Assembly (NCBI GenBank): GCA_002345575.1
Contig: DDVX01000022.1
Location: 1-23,815 of the forward strand
Direction of reading: 5' to 3'
Origin: Stutzerimonas stutzeri
GTDB taxonomy: Bacteria; Pseudomonadota; Gammaproteobacteria; Pseudomonadales; Pseudomonadaceae
DNA: 23,815 bases
How positions within the stretch are numbered: the first letter of the stretch is position 1; each line of letters begins with the position of its first letter. A program made the position numbers and the translations under genes. Shown here piece by piece: positions 1 to 7,983 of this stretch. Below the pieces are notes generated by a model, which was given only the letters and a program-made list of their open reading frames with translations, had not been told where the DNA came from and did no database searches.

Positions 1-320
1 CCGTTGTCCCAGGTTTCGGTGACGGCGAGTTTTTCCAGGTTGGCTTCGATGCAGTCAGCGATTTTCAGTAGGACCAGGGAGCGATCCTGCACTGAGGTCT
101 TGCCCCAGGCATCGGCCGCGGCGTGGGCGGCGTCCAGGGCCTTGTCGATATCCTCAGCGCCGGAGCGCGGGAATTCGGCGATGACTTCGCCGTTGACCGG
201 CGAGGTGTTGACGAAATACTCACCCTTCACTGGCGGCACGAATTCGCCACCGATGTAGTTGCCGTAGCGAGGCTTGAAGGAAATGACGGCGCCTGCGGTA
301 CCGGGTTGGGCGTAAATCAT
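1..320 (-). CDS. exaC: NAD-dependent aldehyde dehydrogenase ExaC, N-terminal part (cut by window edge)
   Basis: The minus strand from the ATG at 320 is open to position 1 and encodes about 106 residues of a soluble aldehyde dehydrogenase; the rest lies outside the window. The start MIYAQPGTAG and the segments RYGNYIGGEFVPP, NTSPVNGEVIAEFPRS and AAADAWGKTSVQDRS are characteristic of Pseudomonas ExaC, which oxidises acetaldehyde to acetate with NAD in the cytoplasm during growth on ethanol. The catalytic Cys and Glu are not in the window, so activity cannot be judged. The start is supported by a purine-rich AAAGAGAGAGG ribosome site a few bases upstream. It lies behind a PQQ alcohol dehydrogenase in the same orientation, separated by 325 bases that include a terminator, so it probably has its own promoter. 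Family assignment is strong; the exact name is by recalled similarity. Confidence 0.9.
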   Translation of the reverse strand, partial: MIYAQPGTAGAVISFKPRYGNYIGGEFVPPVKGEYFVNTSPVNGEVIAEFPRSGAEDIDKALDAAHAAADAWGKTSVQDRSLVLLKIADCIEANLEKLAVTETWDN

Positions 321-349
321 GAGCGGCCTCTCTCTTTCACGTGTTGGAG

Positions 350-370
350 CCTGACCGGGAAATGGTCAGG
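350..370. promoter_or_regulatory. Inverted repeat upstream of exaC
   Basis: A perfect 7-bp inverted repeat, CCTGACC / GGTCAGG with a 7-base spacer, sits about 30 bases before the exaC ATG. It could be a regulator site or a 5'-leader hairpin. A CCCTAGGG palindrome lies further upstream at 415-422. Which factor binds is unknown. Confidence 0.35.
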
Positions 371-595
371 ACATGGAGCGATCTTAGGCAGTCCGAGTCT
401 CCCACCGAAATGCACCCTAGGGCCAGATGCCGTCCTCATTTGGTAGTAGACGCGAAGGCTCTGACCTGGCGCAAAACACGGCCTGGGATACCTCTAAAGA
501 TAGACCCACCCCACGAACTTCGCCTGAAAGACACCACCCCGTGCGCTGAGAAGCGCCTCAGCAGGCCACGAATAGCCACCGCGGCAGTACACAAC

Positions 596-625
596 GCAAA
601 AGGCCGGCTTGATAGCCGGCCTTCC
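596..625 (-). terminator. Rho-independent terminator of the PQQ alcohol dehydrogenase
   Basis: Read on the minus strand, the arms AAGGCCGGCT (614-623) and AGCCGGCCTT (600-609) form a 10-bp GC-rich stem with a 4-base loop, followed by a short T run. It lies about 20 bases past the stop codon of the dehydrogenase. Confidence 0.8.
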
Positions 626-645
626 TCGTTACAGCACGCCTCGTG

Positions 646-2424
646 TCAACGCTTGGCCGTGACCAGCTCCTTGGGCAACTTGAAGGTCCAGACCATGCCG
701 CCCTGGTTGAAATCCTTCACACGCTTGGCAACTTCGCCACCCCACAACGGAACGGCGCCACCCCAGCCGGAAAGCACGGAGACATATTGCTCGCCGTCCA
801 TTTCCCAGGTGACCGGGGAGCCGACGATGCCCGAGCCGGTGTTGAACTCATAGAGTTTCTTGCCGCTCTTGGCGTCGAAGGCCATCAGGTAACCTTCCGG
901 ATTGCCGGTGAACACCAGGTTGCCCTTGGTGGTCAGCACGCCGCCCCAAAGAGGCGAGTAGTTCTTGTATCGCCAGACTTCCTTGCCGGTCTTCGGGTCG
1001 ATGGCACGCAGTACGCCGATGTATTCCTCGTTGAGCGGGGTGATGGTGAAGCCGGCCCCCAGATAGGCTGCGCCCTTCTTGTAGGCCAAATCTTCGTTCC
1101 AGATATCCATACCCCACTCGTTGGAAGGTACATAGAACAGACCGGTATCCTGGCTGTACGCCATCGGCATCCAGTTCTTGGCCCCCAGGAAGGCCGGCGC
1201 TACGAATACCGACTTGCCCTTGTCGGCACCATCCGGCGCGCCGGGACGGTTGTCGTCGTTGTAGAGGGGACGACCATTCTTGTCGAGACCCTTCGCCCAC
1301 GTGATCTTGTCGACGAACGGGAAGCCACGGATGAACTTGCCATTGGTCCGGTCGAGTACGTAGAAGAAGCCGTTACGGTCCGCAGTGGCAGCGGCCTTGA
1401 TGGTCTTGCCACCTTCCGTGTAGTCGAAGGGGATCAGCTCGTTGACGCCGTCATAGTCCCAGCCGTCATGCGGGGTGGACTGGAAGTGCCATTTGATCGA
1501 GCCATCATCCGGATTCAATGCCAGGCGCGACGAGGAATACAGGTTATCGCCGGGGCGCAGGTGCGAGTTCCACGGCGCCGGGTTGCCGGTACCGAACAGC
1601 AACGAGTCGGTATCCGGATCATAGGTACCGCCCAGCCATGGCGCCGCACCGCCGGTCTTCCACAGATCGCCCGGCCAGGTCTTGCCGGCTTCGCCACCGG
1701 AAATGCCATTGTCGACCTTCTTGCCATCCTTCATCACGAAGCCCATATGGCCTTCGACGGTCGGACGACTCCAGATCAGCTCACCGTTCTTCACATCATA
1801 AGCTTCGATCTTGCCAACCACACCGAACTCACCACCGGCAACGCCTGTGATGACCTTGCCCTTGACGATAGTCGGCGCAGCAGTGATGGAGTAACCCGCC
1901 TTGTAATCGGCGACTGTCTTGCGCCAGACGACCTTGCCGGTGTCCTTGTTCAGCGCAACCAGCTTGGCGTCGAGCGTGCCGAAGATCACCAGATCGTCAT
2001 ACAACGCCACGCCACGGTTGATCACGTCACAGCACGGCATGATGCCGTCGGGCAGGCGTGCATCGTACTGCCAGAGCTCCTTGCCGGTGCGTGCATCCAT
2101 GGCGAAGACACGAGAATAGGAGCCGGTGACATACATCACCCCGTCCTTGATCATCGGCTGTGATTCCTGGCCACGCTGTTTCTCTCCACCTAGAGAAAAG
2201 CCCCAGACTGGACGCAGCTGTGTGACGTTTTCAGTATTGAGCGTATCCAGCGGGCTGTAACGCTGCCCTTGCAGCCCCAGCCCGTAGGTCACGATCTTAT
2301 CGGTAGTCTTGGCGTCATTGAGGATTTCCTGCTCAGTAACGGCCCAGGCCGATACGCTGGACAGCGCTATGCCGACGCATAGCGCTGTCAAGGCGAAGGG
2401 TTTGCGAAGACCGGTGTGCTTCAT
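646..2424 (-). CDS. pedH: PQQ-dependent alcohol dehydrogenase, PedH-type (predicted lanthanide-dependent)
   Basis: A 592-residue periplasmic quinoprotein that oxidises ethanol and similar alcohols to aldehydes and passes electrons to a cytochrome c. Residues 1-28 form a signal peptide ending AWA. The adjacent Cys131-Cys132 pair (MPCCDV) is the disulfide typical of methanol/ethanol quinoproteins. Beta-propeller repeats of the type DxxTGKxxW recur throughout. Expected metal ligands are Glu199 (GGEFG) and Asn281 (GTGNPAPWN), with catalytic Asp323 in WDYDG. The extra Asp325, two residues on, is the mark of lanthanide-using XoxF/PedH enzymes; calcium enzymes such as MxaF have Ala or Ser there. The length fits PedH (about 595 aa) better than calcium-type ExaA/PedE (about 620-630). 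I chose the ATG at 2424 because it gives the signal peptide and follows AGAGGT; a longer open frame to 2634 lacks support. exaC lies downstream. Confidence 0.9.
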   Translation of the reverse strand: MKHTGLRKPFALTALCVGIALSSVSAWAVTEQEILNDAKTTDKIVTYGLGLQGQRYSPLDTLNTENVTQLRPVWGFSLGGEKQRGQESQPMIKDGVMYVTGSYSRVFAMDARTGKELWQYDARLPDGIMPCCDVINRGVALYDDLVIFGTLDAKLVALNKDTGKVVWRKTVADYKAGYSITAAPTIVKGKVITGVAGGEFGVVGKIEAYDVKNGELIWSRPTVEGHMGFVMKDGKKVDNGISGGEAGKTWPGDLWKTGGAAPWLGGTYDPDTDSLLFGTGNPAPWNSHLRPGDNLYSSSRLALNPDDGSIKWHFQSTPHDGWDYDGVNELIPFDYTEGGKTIKAAATADRNGFFYVLDRTNGKFIRGFPFVDKITWAKGLDKNGRPLYNDDNRPGAPDGADKGKSVFVAPAFLGAKNWMPMAYSQDTGLFYVPSNEWGMDIWNEDLAYKKGAAYLGAGFTITPLNEEYIGVLRAIDPKTGKEVWRYKNYSPLWGGVLTTKGNLVFTGNPEGYLMAFDAKSGKKLYEFNTGSGIVGSPVTWEMDGEQYVSVLSGWGGAVPLWGGEVAKRVKDFNQGGMVWTFKLPKELVTAKR

Positions 2425-2458
2425 TGCGGCTACCTCTGCGGGTTCATTGTTATCGTCG

Positions 2459-2475
2459 CCGGGAAGTTTTCCCGG
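2459..2475. promoter_or_regulatory. Inverted repeat in the pedH upstream region
   Basis: A perfect 7-bp inverted repeat CCGGGAA / TTCCCGG with a 3-base spacer lies about 35 bases before the dehydrogenase ATG. It may be a leader hairpin or an operator. The inverted repeat before exaC also holds a TTCCCGG string. No regulator is identified. Confidence 0.3.
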
Positions 2476-2725
2476 TCTGGCGTCGATTCTTGGATCAAGA
2501 CGCCATCCCAACAATTGCCCGCAGTACCGATTTACCTCCTTCCTTGGTAGCAATACCCCGCCAGAAGGCGCATAAATCCTGCACTTCCAGACATCAGCAA
2601 CCCGCTTCCCACACTGAAGTTTCGGCCACGCCATTGTCCGGCAATAGGCCGAGGCCGTGCAGCAGGAAGCTTACGTTGCAGTAATCACTTCGGTTAGGCC
2701 CCGGATCCTGGGGTCACCACGCTAG

Positions 2726-2803
2726 TTTTGTGGGAGCGGCCTCGTCCGCGAGCTTATGGCCAGGGCGCCATAACAAAGCTCGCCAATGAATTCGCCTCCA
2801 CAA
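2726..2803. repeat. Pseudomonas REP-like paired palindrome
   Basis: The segment begins TTTTGTGGGAGCGGCC and ends in a degenerate inverted copy reading CGCCTCCACA; TGTGGGAGCGG is the well-known core of Pseudomonas REP sequences. The two arms flank GGCCAGGGCGCC. It lies just after the thiolase stop codon, a usual place for such elements. Confidence 0.6.
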
Positions 2804-2846
2804 ATCGGCTTCGTGGGGTGATTCACGCTCCTTCGAGCCGATCCGT

Positions 2847-4034
2847 TCAGCCAACCAGTTCGATGGCCATGGCCGTGGCTTCGCCGCCGCCGATACAGAT
2901 GGCTGCAATGCCCTTGCGCAAGCCCCGCTCGCGCAGTGCGGCGATCAGGGTGACGAGGATGCGCGCACCCGATGCCCCGATCGGGTGACCGAGGGCGCAA
3001 GCACCACCATTGACGTTGACCCTGGCGTGATCCAACCCCAGCTCACGTATGGTGACCATGCTGACTACGGCAAACGCCTCGTTGATTTCGAACAGGTCCA
3101 CTTCATCAAGACGCCAGCCGGTACGCTCCAGCAGGCGCCGGATGGCACCGATAGGAGCAGTCGGAAACAGGCCCGGTGCGTCGGCGAATGCAGCATGTCC
3201 TCGAATCACCGCTTGCGGCGTCAGGCCTAGCCGACTGGCTTCATCCAGGCGACTCAACGCCAGCGCCGCCGCACCATCGGAAATTGAACTGGAGTTGGCT
3301 GCAGTGACCGTGCCGCCTTCACGGAAGGCCGGTTTGAGCAGGGCAATCTTCTCCGGCAGCGCCTTGGGCGGCTGCTCGTCGTCACGTATCTCGCGCGGTT
3401 CGCGCCCATGGATAACCTCCAGCGGGACGATCTCTTCAGTGAAACGACCCCTGGCGATGGCATCGCAAGCGCGCTGCAGGGAAGCCAGCGCATAGGCATC
3501 CTGCTCCTCGCGGCTAAAGCCATGGCTCTGCGCGCAATCCTCGGCAAAGGTGCCCATTAGTCGCCCCTTGTCGTAGGCGTCTTCCAGGCCGTCGAGAAAC
3601 ATGTGATCGAGCACCTTGCCGTGCCCCATGCGGTAACCGCTGCGGGCCTTTTCCAGCAGATAAGGGGCGTTGGACATGCTTTCCATACCGCCTGCGACCA
3701 CCCATTCGGCGCTACCGGCACGCAGCGCATCGTGCGCCATGATCACCGCCTGCATGCCGGAGCCACACATCTTGTTCAGCGTGGTGCAGCTGGTGCCCTG
3801 TCCCAACCCGGCCGCCAGCGCCGCCTGCCGGGCTGGGGCCTGACCAACACCGGCGGCCAGCACGCAGCCCATCAGCACCTGCTGCACAATCTCGGCGCCC
3901 ACACCGCTACGTTCCACCGCAGACCGAATGGCTGCGGCGCCCAGTTGCGGCGCACTTAGGCTTTTCAGATCACCCTGAAAGCCACCCATGGGCGTGCGGG
4001 CGCTGCCCAGAATCACAATCGAATCTTTATTCAT
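2847..4034 (-). CDS. Acetyl-CoA C-acetyltransferase (thiolase)
   Basis: A 395-residue degradative-type thiolase that cleaves acetoacetyl-CoA with CoA into two acetyl-CoA, or runs in reverse. The nucleophile is Cys90 in NKMCGSGMQ. The C-terminal half has INEAFAVV, NGGACALGHPIGASG with the active-site His, and AICIGGGEATA with the second Cys. Two ATG codons are adjacent (4037 and 4034); the GGAG site is better spaced for the second, but one extra Met is possible. It is transcribed away from liuA across a roughly 200-base promoter region, suggesting joint control with leucine breakdown, whose product acetoacetate must be activated and split by a thiolase. The motif ends GGGEATAMAIE rather than the commoner GGGMGxA form, a mild variation. 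Exact substrate (acetoacetyl-CoA or longer) cannot be settled from sequence. Confidence 0.92.
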   Translation of the reverse strand: MNKDSIVILGSARTPMGGFQGDLKSLSAPQLGAAAIRSAVERSGVGAEIVQQVLMGCVLAAGVGQAPARQAALAAGLGQGTSCTTLNKMCGSGMQAVIMAHDALRAGSAEWVVAGGMESMSNAPYLLEKARSGYRMGHGKVLDHMFLDGLEDAYDKGRLMGTFAEDCAQSHGFSREEQDAYALASLQRACDAIARGRFTEEIVPLEVIHGREPREIRDDEQPPKALPEKIALLKPAFREGGTVTAANSSSISDGAAALALSRLDEASRLGLTPQAVIRGHAAFADAPGLFPTAPIGAIRRLLERTGWRLDEVDLFEINEAFAVVSMVTIRELGLDHARVNVNGGACALGHPIGASGARILVTLIAALRERGLRKGIAAICIGGGEATAMAIELVG

Positions 4035-4143
4035 CATTTTTCTCCGACGCCATCCGGCAGGCTTTTGCGGATCTGATCCGACACAGATGTAAGCTGGCGT
4101 TCGTGACTTGTTAGCCTGTCGCCAGTGATTTGACAATCGTGGC

Positions 4144-4175
4144 TTGCTTTACTTTCGTTAACGTAAAGGTAAAGT
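4144..4175 (+). promoter_or_regulatory. Candidate LiuR (MerR-type) operator and liuA promoter
   Basis: The near-palindrome CTTTCGTTAACGTAAAG (4152-4168) sits between a TTGCTT (-35-like, 4144-4149) and a TAAAGT (-10-like, 4170-4175), a spacing of 20 bp. Long 19-20 bp spacers with the operator inside are the hallmark of MerR-family promoters, and a MerR-type regulator is encoded at the end of the operon. One base is missing from the left arm of a perfect CTTTACGTTAACGTAAAG. A TTGACA at 4130-4135 is another possible -35. The same site could serve the divergent thiolase. Confidence 0.55.
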
Positions 4176-4244
4176 CAGAGTACGTCAGCAATTGCCAGAT
4201 GCACGGCGTCCACTGAACCAGAACAACAACAGGCAGGTGGCTTG

Positions 4245-5408
4245 ATGAATCATTCCGGGCTCAATTTCGCACTTGGCGAAACCCTCGACATGCTGCGTGA
4301 CCAGGTGGCGCAGTTCGTTGCCAGCGAACTGGCGCCACGCGCCGAAGCCATCGATCGCGACAATGCCTTCCCCCACGACATGTGGCGCAAGTTTGGTGAC
4401 ATGGGTCTGCTCGGCGTGACCGTCTCCGAAGAATACGGCGGTGCCGGCCTTAGCTATCTGGCCCATGTGCTGGCGATGGAGGAAATCAGCCGCGGCTCGG
4501 CCTCGGTCGCCCTTTCTTATGGCGCGCACTCCAATCTGTGCGTCAACCAGATCAACCGCAACGGCAGCGCCGAGCAAAAAGCGAAATACCTGCCCAAGCT
4601 GATCAGTGGCGAACACGTCGGCGCACTGGCCATGAGCGAACCCAATGCCGGCTCCGATGTGGTCTCGATGAAGCTGCGTGCCGAGCGCAAGGGCGACCGC
4701 TTCATCCTCAACGGCAGCAAGACCTGGATCACCAACGGTCCCGACGCCAACACCTATGTGATCTACGCCCGAACGACGCCGGACGCAGGCGCACAAGGTA
4801 TCAGCGCCTTTATCGTCGAACGCGACTGGAAGGGCTTTTCCCGTGGTAGCAAGTTCGACAAGCTCGGCATGCGCGGCTCCAACACTTGCGAACTTTTTTT
4901 CGACGACGTCGAAGTCCCTGAAGAGAACCTGCTGGGCGCCGAGAACGCTGGCGTCAGGGTTCTGATGAGCGGCCTGGATTACGAACGTGTGGTGCTCGCC
5001 GGTGGCCCGATCGGCATCATGCAGGCTTGCCTAGACGTCGTGCTGCCCTATATCCACGACCGCAAACAGTTCGGCCAGAGCATCGGTGAATTCCAGTTCA
5101 TCCAGGGCAAGGTCGCCGATATGTACACCCAGCTCAATGCCAGCCGGGCCTACCTTTATGCGGTCGCCCAAGCCTGCGACCGCGGCGAAACCACCCGTAA
5201 GGATGCCGCCGGGGTGATCCTCTATACCGCCGAAGCCGCAACGCAGATGGCACTGCAGGCAATCCAGATTCTCGGCGGCAACGGCTATATCAACGAATTC
5301 CCCACCGGCCGCCTGCTACGTGACGCCAAGCTCTACGAGATCGGCGCGGGCACCAGTGAAATTCGCCGCATGCTGATCGGGCGCGAGTTGTTCAACGAAA
5401 CCAGATAA
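4245..5408 (+). CDS. liuA: Isovaleryl-CoA dehydrogenase
   Basis: A 387-residue FAD acyl-CoA dehydrogenase that converts isovaleryl-CoA to 3-methylcrotonyl-CoA in leucine degradation, passing electrons to ETF. The acyl-CoA dehydrogenase signature AMSEPNAGSD lies near 129-138 and GSKTWITNGPDA near 157-168. Two points select isovaleryl-CoA among the family: a Glu at residue 247 in LDYERVVLAGGP, which matches the catalytic base of human IVD, and the sequence IGAGTSEIRR near the C-terminus, with Ala where most family members have the catalytic Glu. The start at 4245 follows AGGTGG with good spacing; a TTG one codon earlier is unlikely to be used. It is first in the liu operon, and the next gene follows after a double-hairpin repeat. 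Confidence 0.95.
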   Translation: MNHSGLNFALGETLDMLRDQVAQFVASELAPRAEAIDRDNAFPHDMWRKFGDMGLLGVTVSEEYGGAGLSYLAHVLAMEEISRGSASVALSYGAHSNLCVNQINRNGSAEQKAKYLPKLISGEHVGALAMSEPNAGSDVVSMKLRAERKGDRFILNGSKTWITNGPDANTYVIYARTTPDAGAQGISAFIVERDWKGFSRGSKFDKLGMRGSNTCELFFDDVEVPEENLLGAENAGVRVLMSGLDYERVVLAGGPIGIMQACLDVVLPYIHDRKQFGQSIGEFQFIQGKVADMYTQLNASRAYLYAVAQACDRGETTRKDAAGVILYTAEAATQMALQAIQILGGNGYINEFPTGRLLRDAKLYEIGAGTSEIRRMLIGRELFNETR

Positions 5409-5410
5409 GC

Positions 5411-5490
5411 CGTAGGGTGGAAACGGCCGCAGGCCTTTTCCACCAGAACACGGACACGTGGAAAACCGCTTCGCGGTTTTCTACCCAACG
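5411..5490. repeat. Double-hairpin intergenic repeat, copy A (liuA-liuB)
   Basis: The element starts CGTAGGGTGG and ends CTACCCAACG, imperfect inverted ends. Inside are two hairpins: GGTGGAAA / TTTCCACC (5416-5423 with 5437-5444) and GTGGAAAACCGC / GCGGTTTTCTAC (5458-5469 with 5473-5484). The same architecture recurs at 7124, 9883 and 15415. Confidence 0.7.
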
Positions 5491-5505
5491 AACCCGGAGC
5501 CACCG

Positions 5506-7113
<1,608 letters not shown>

Positions 7114-7123
7114 AGCCTTATAA

Positions 7124-7175
7124 CCGTGGGCGGGTGAACCCCGCCGATCACTCGCGGGATACTCCCGCCCTACGG
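7124..7175. repeat. Double-hairpin intergenic repeat, copy C (liuB-liuC)
   Basis: A shorter GC-rich version with ends CCGTGGGCGGG and CCCGCCCTACGG. The hairpins are GGCGGGT / ACCCCGCC and GCGGGA / TCCCGC. The bases right after CTAC form the GGAG ribosome site of liuC, so the repeat edge lies in its translation start region. Confidence 0.65.
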
Positions 7176-7182
7176 AGTTCAG

Positions 7183-7983
7183 ATGACCGAGTTCACAACC
7201 GTAAAGCTTGAAACCGACCCGCGCGGCTTCGCTACCCTCTGGCTGAATCGCCCGGAAAAGAACAACGCCTTCAATGCCGAAATGATCCGCGAGCTGGTGC
7301 TCGCTATTGATCAGGTACAGGCAGATCCGGCCCTGCGATTTCTGCTGCTCCGCGGGCGCGGGCGCCATTTCTGTGCGGGCGCGGACCTGGCGTGGATGAA
7401 GCAAGGTGCAGCGCTGAACTTTGAGGAAAACCTCGCCGATGCGCGCCTGCTAGGCCAGCTTATGTACAGCCTCTACCACCTGAAGTTGCCGACATTGGCC
7501 GTGGTACAGGGCGCGGCCTTCGGCGGCGCGGTCGGCCTGATCGCTGCGTGCGACATGGCCATCGGCTCCAGCAATGCGGAACTCTCGCTATCAGAGGTGC
7601 GCATCGGCCTCGCCCCGGCAGTGGTCAGCCCGCTGCTGTTCAAGGCCATGGGCGAGCGTGCGACACGTCGCTACGCCCTTACAGGCGAACGTTTCAGCGC
7701 CGGCAAGGCCCACGAACTGGGCCTACTGTCGGATATCTACGCCGCCGAGGAGCTGGACGCACGCGTGGAGGGCTGGATCGGCACCCTACTGCTCAACGGC
7801 CCAGAGGCCATGCGCGCTTGCAAGGATCTGCTGCGCGAGACAGCCAGCCCTTCGCTCAGCCCAGCCCTTCGCCGCTACACCGAGAACGCCATCGCCCAAA
7901 TTCGCGTAAGTCCCGAGGGTCAGGAAGGCCTGAATGCCTTCTTGGAAAAACGTCGACCTGCCTGGCAAGAGCCACAATCATGA
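7183..7983 (+). CDS. liuC: Methylglutaconyl-CoA hydratase (enoyl-CoA hydratase family)
   Basis: A 266-residue crotonase-fold enzyme. By family and position it hydrates 3-methylglutaconyl-CoA to 3-hydroxy-3-methylglutaryl-CoA, the fourth step of leucine degradation. The two segments forming the oxyanion hole are visible: GRHFCAGADLAWM near residues 63-75, and VVQGAAFGGAVGLIAACD near 107-124. The start at 7183 follows GGAG with 5-base spacing. Its stop codon overlaps the liuD start as ATGA (7980-7983), so the two are translationally coupled; this is the only liu junction without a repeat. General crotonase assignment is certain; the specific substrate rests on operon context. Confidence 0.92.
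   Translation: MTEFTTVKLETDPRGFATLWLNRPEKNNAFNAEMIRELVLAIDQVQADPALRFLLLRGRGRHFCAGADLAWMKQGAALNFEENLADARLLGQLMYSLYHLKLPTLAVVQGAAFGGAVGLIAACDMAIGSSNAELSLSEVRIGLAPAVVSPLLFKAMGERATRRYALTGERFSAGKAHELGLLSDIYAAEELDARVEGWIGTLLLNGPEAMRACKDLLRETASPSLSPALRRYTENAIAQIRVSPEGQEGLNAFLEKRRPAWQEPQS

Larger units (their letters stand above)
321..645. other. Intergenic region between the alcohol dehydrogenase and exaC
   Basis: This 325-base gap holds the terminator of the alcohol dehydrogenase at its right end, the inverted repeat near exaC and the CCCTAGGG palindrome at 415-422. I see no convincing coding sequence and no clear sigma-70 promoter. Confidence 0.5.
2425..2846. other. Intergenic region between thiolase and pedH
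   Basis: About 420 bases without a supported gene. It contains the inverted repeat near pedH, an imperfect GC palindrome CCCCGGATCCTGGGG at about 2699-2713, and a REP-like element. An open frame runs into the pedH coding region from 2634 but shows no protein-like features and has no ribosome site. Confidence 0.5.

Noticed and set aside
643..2163. A 506-codon open frame on the plus strand, antisense to the alcohol dehydrogenase
   Set aside because: It is a shadow of the GC-rich dehydrogenase gene. The minus strand has full quinoprotein motifs and a signal peptide; the plus frame has no ribosome site or family features.
7548..7979. N-terminal extension of liuD suggesting a fusion with liuC
   Set aside because: The extension is liuC read in another frame. 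The true LiuD begins MSRFIDTLLVANRGE at the ATGA overlap at 7980.
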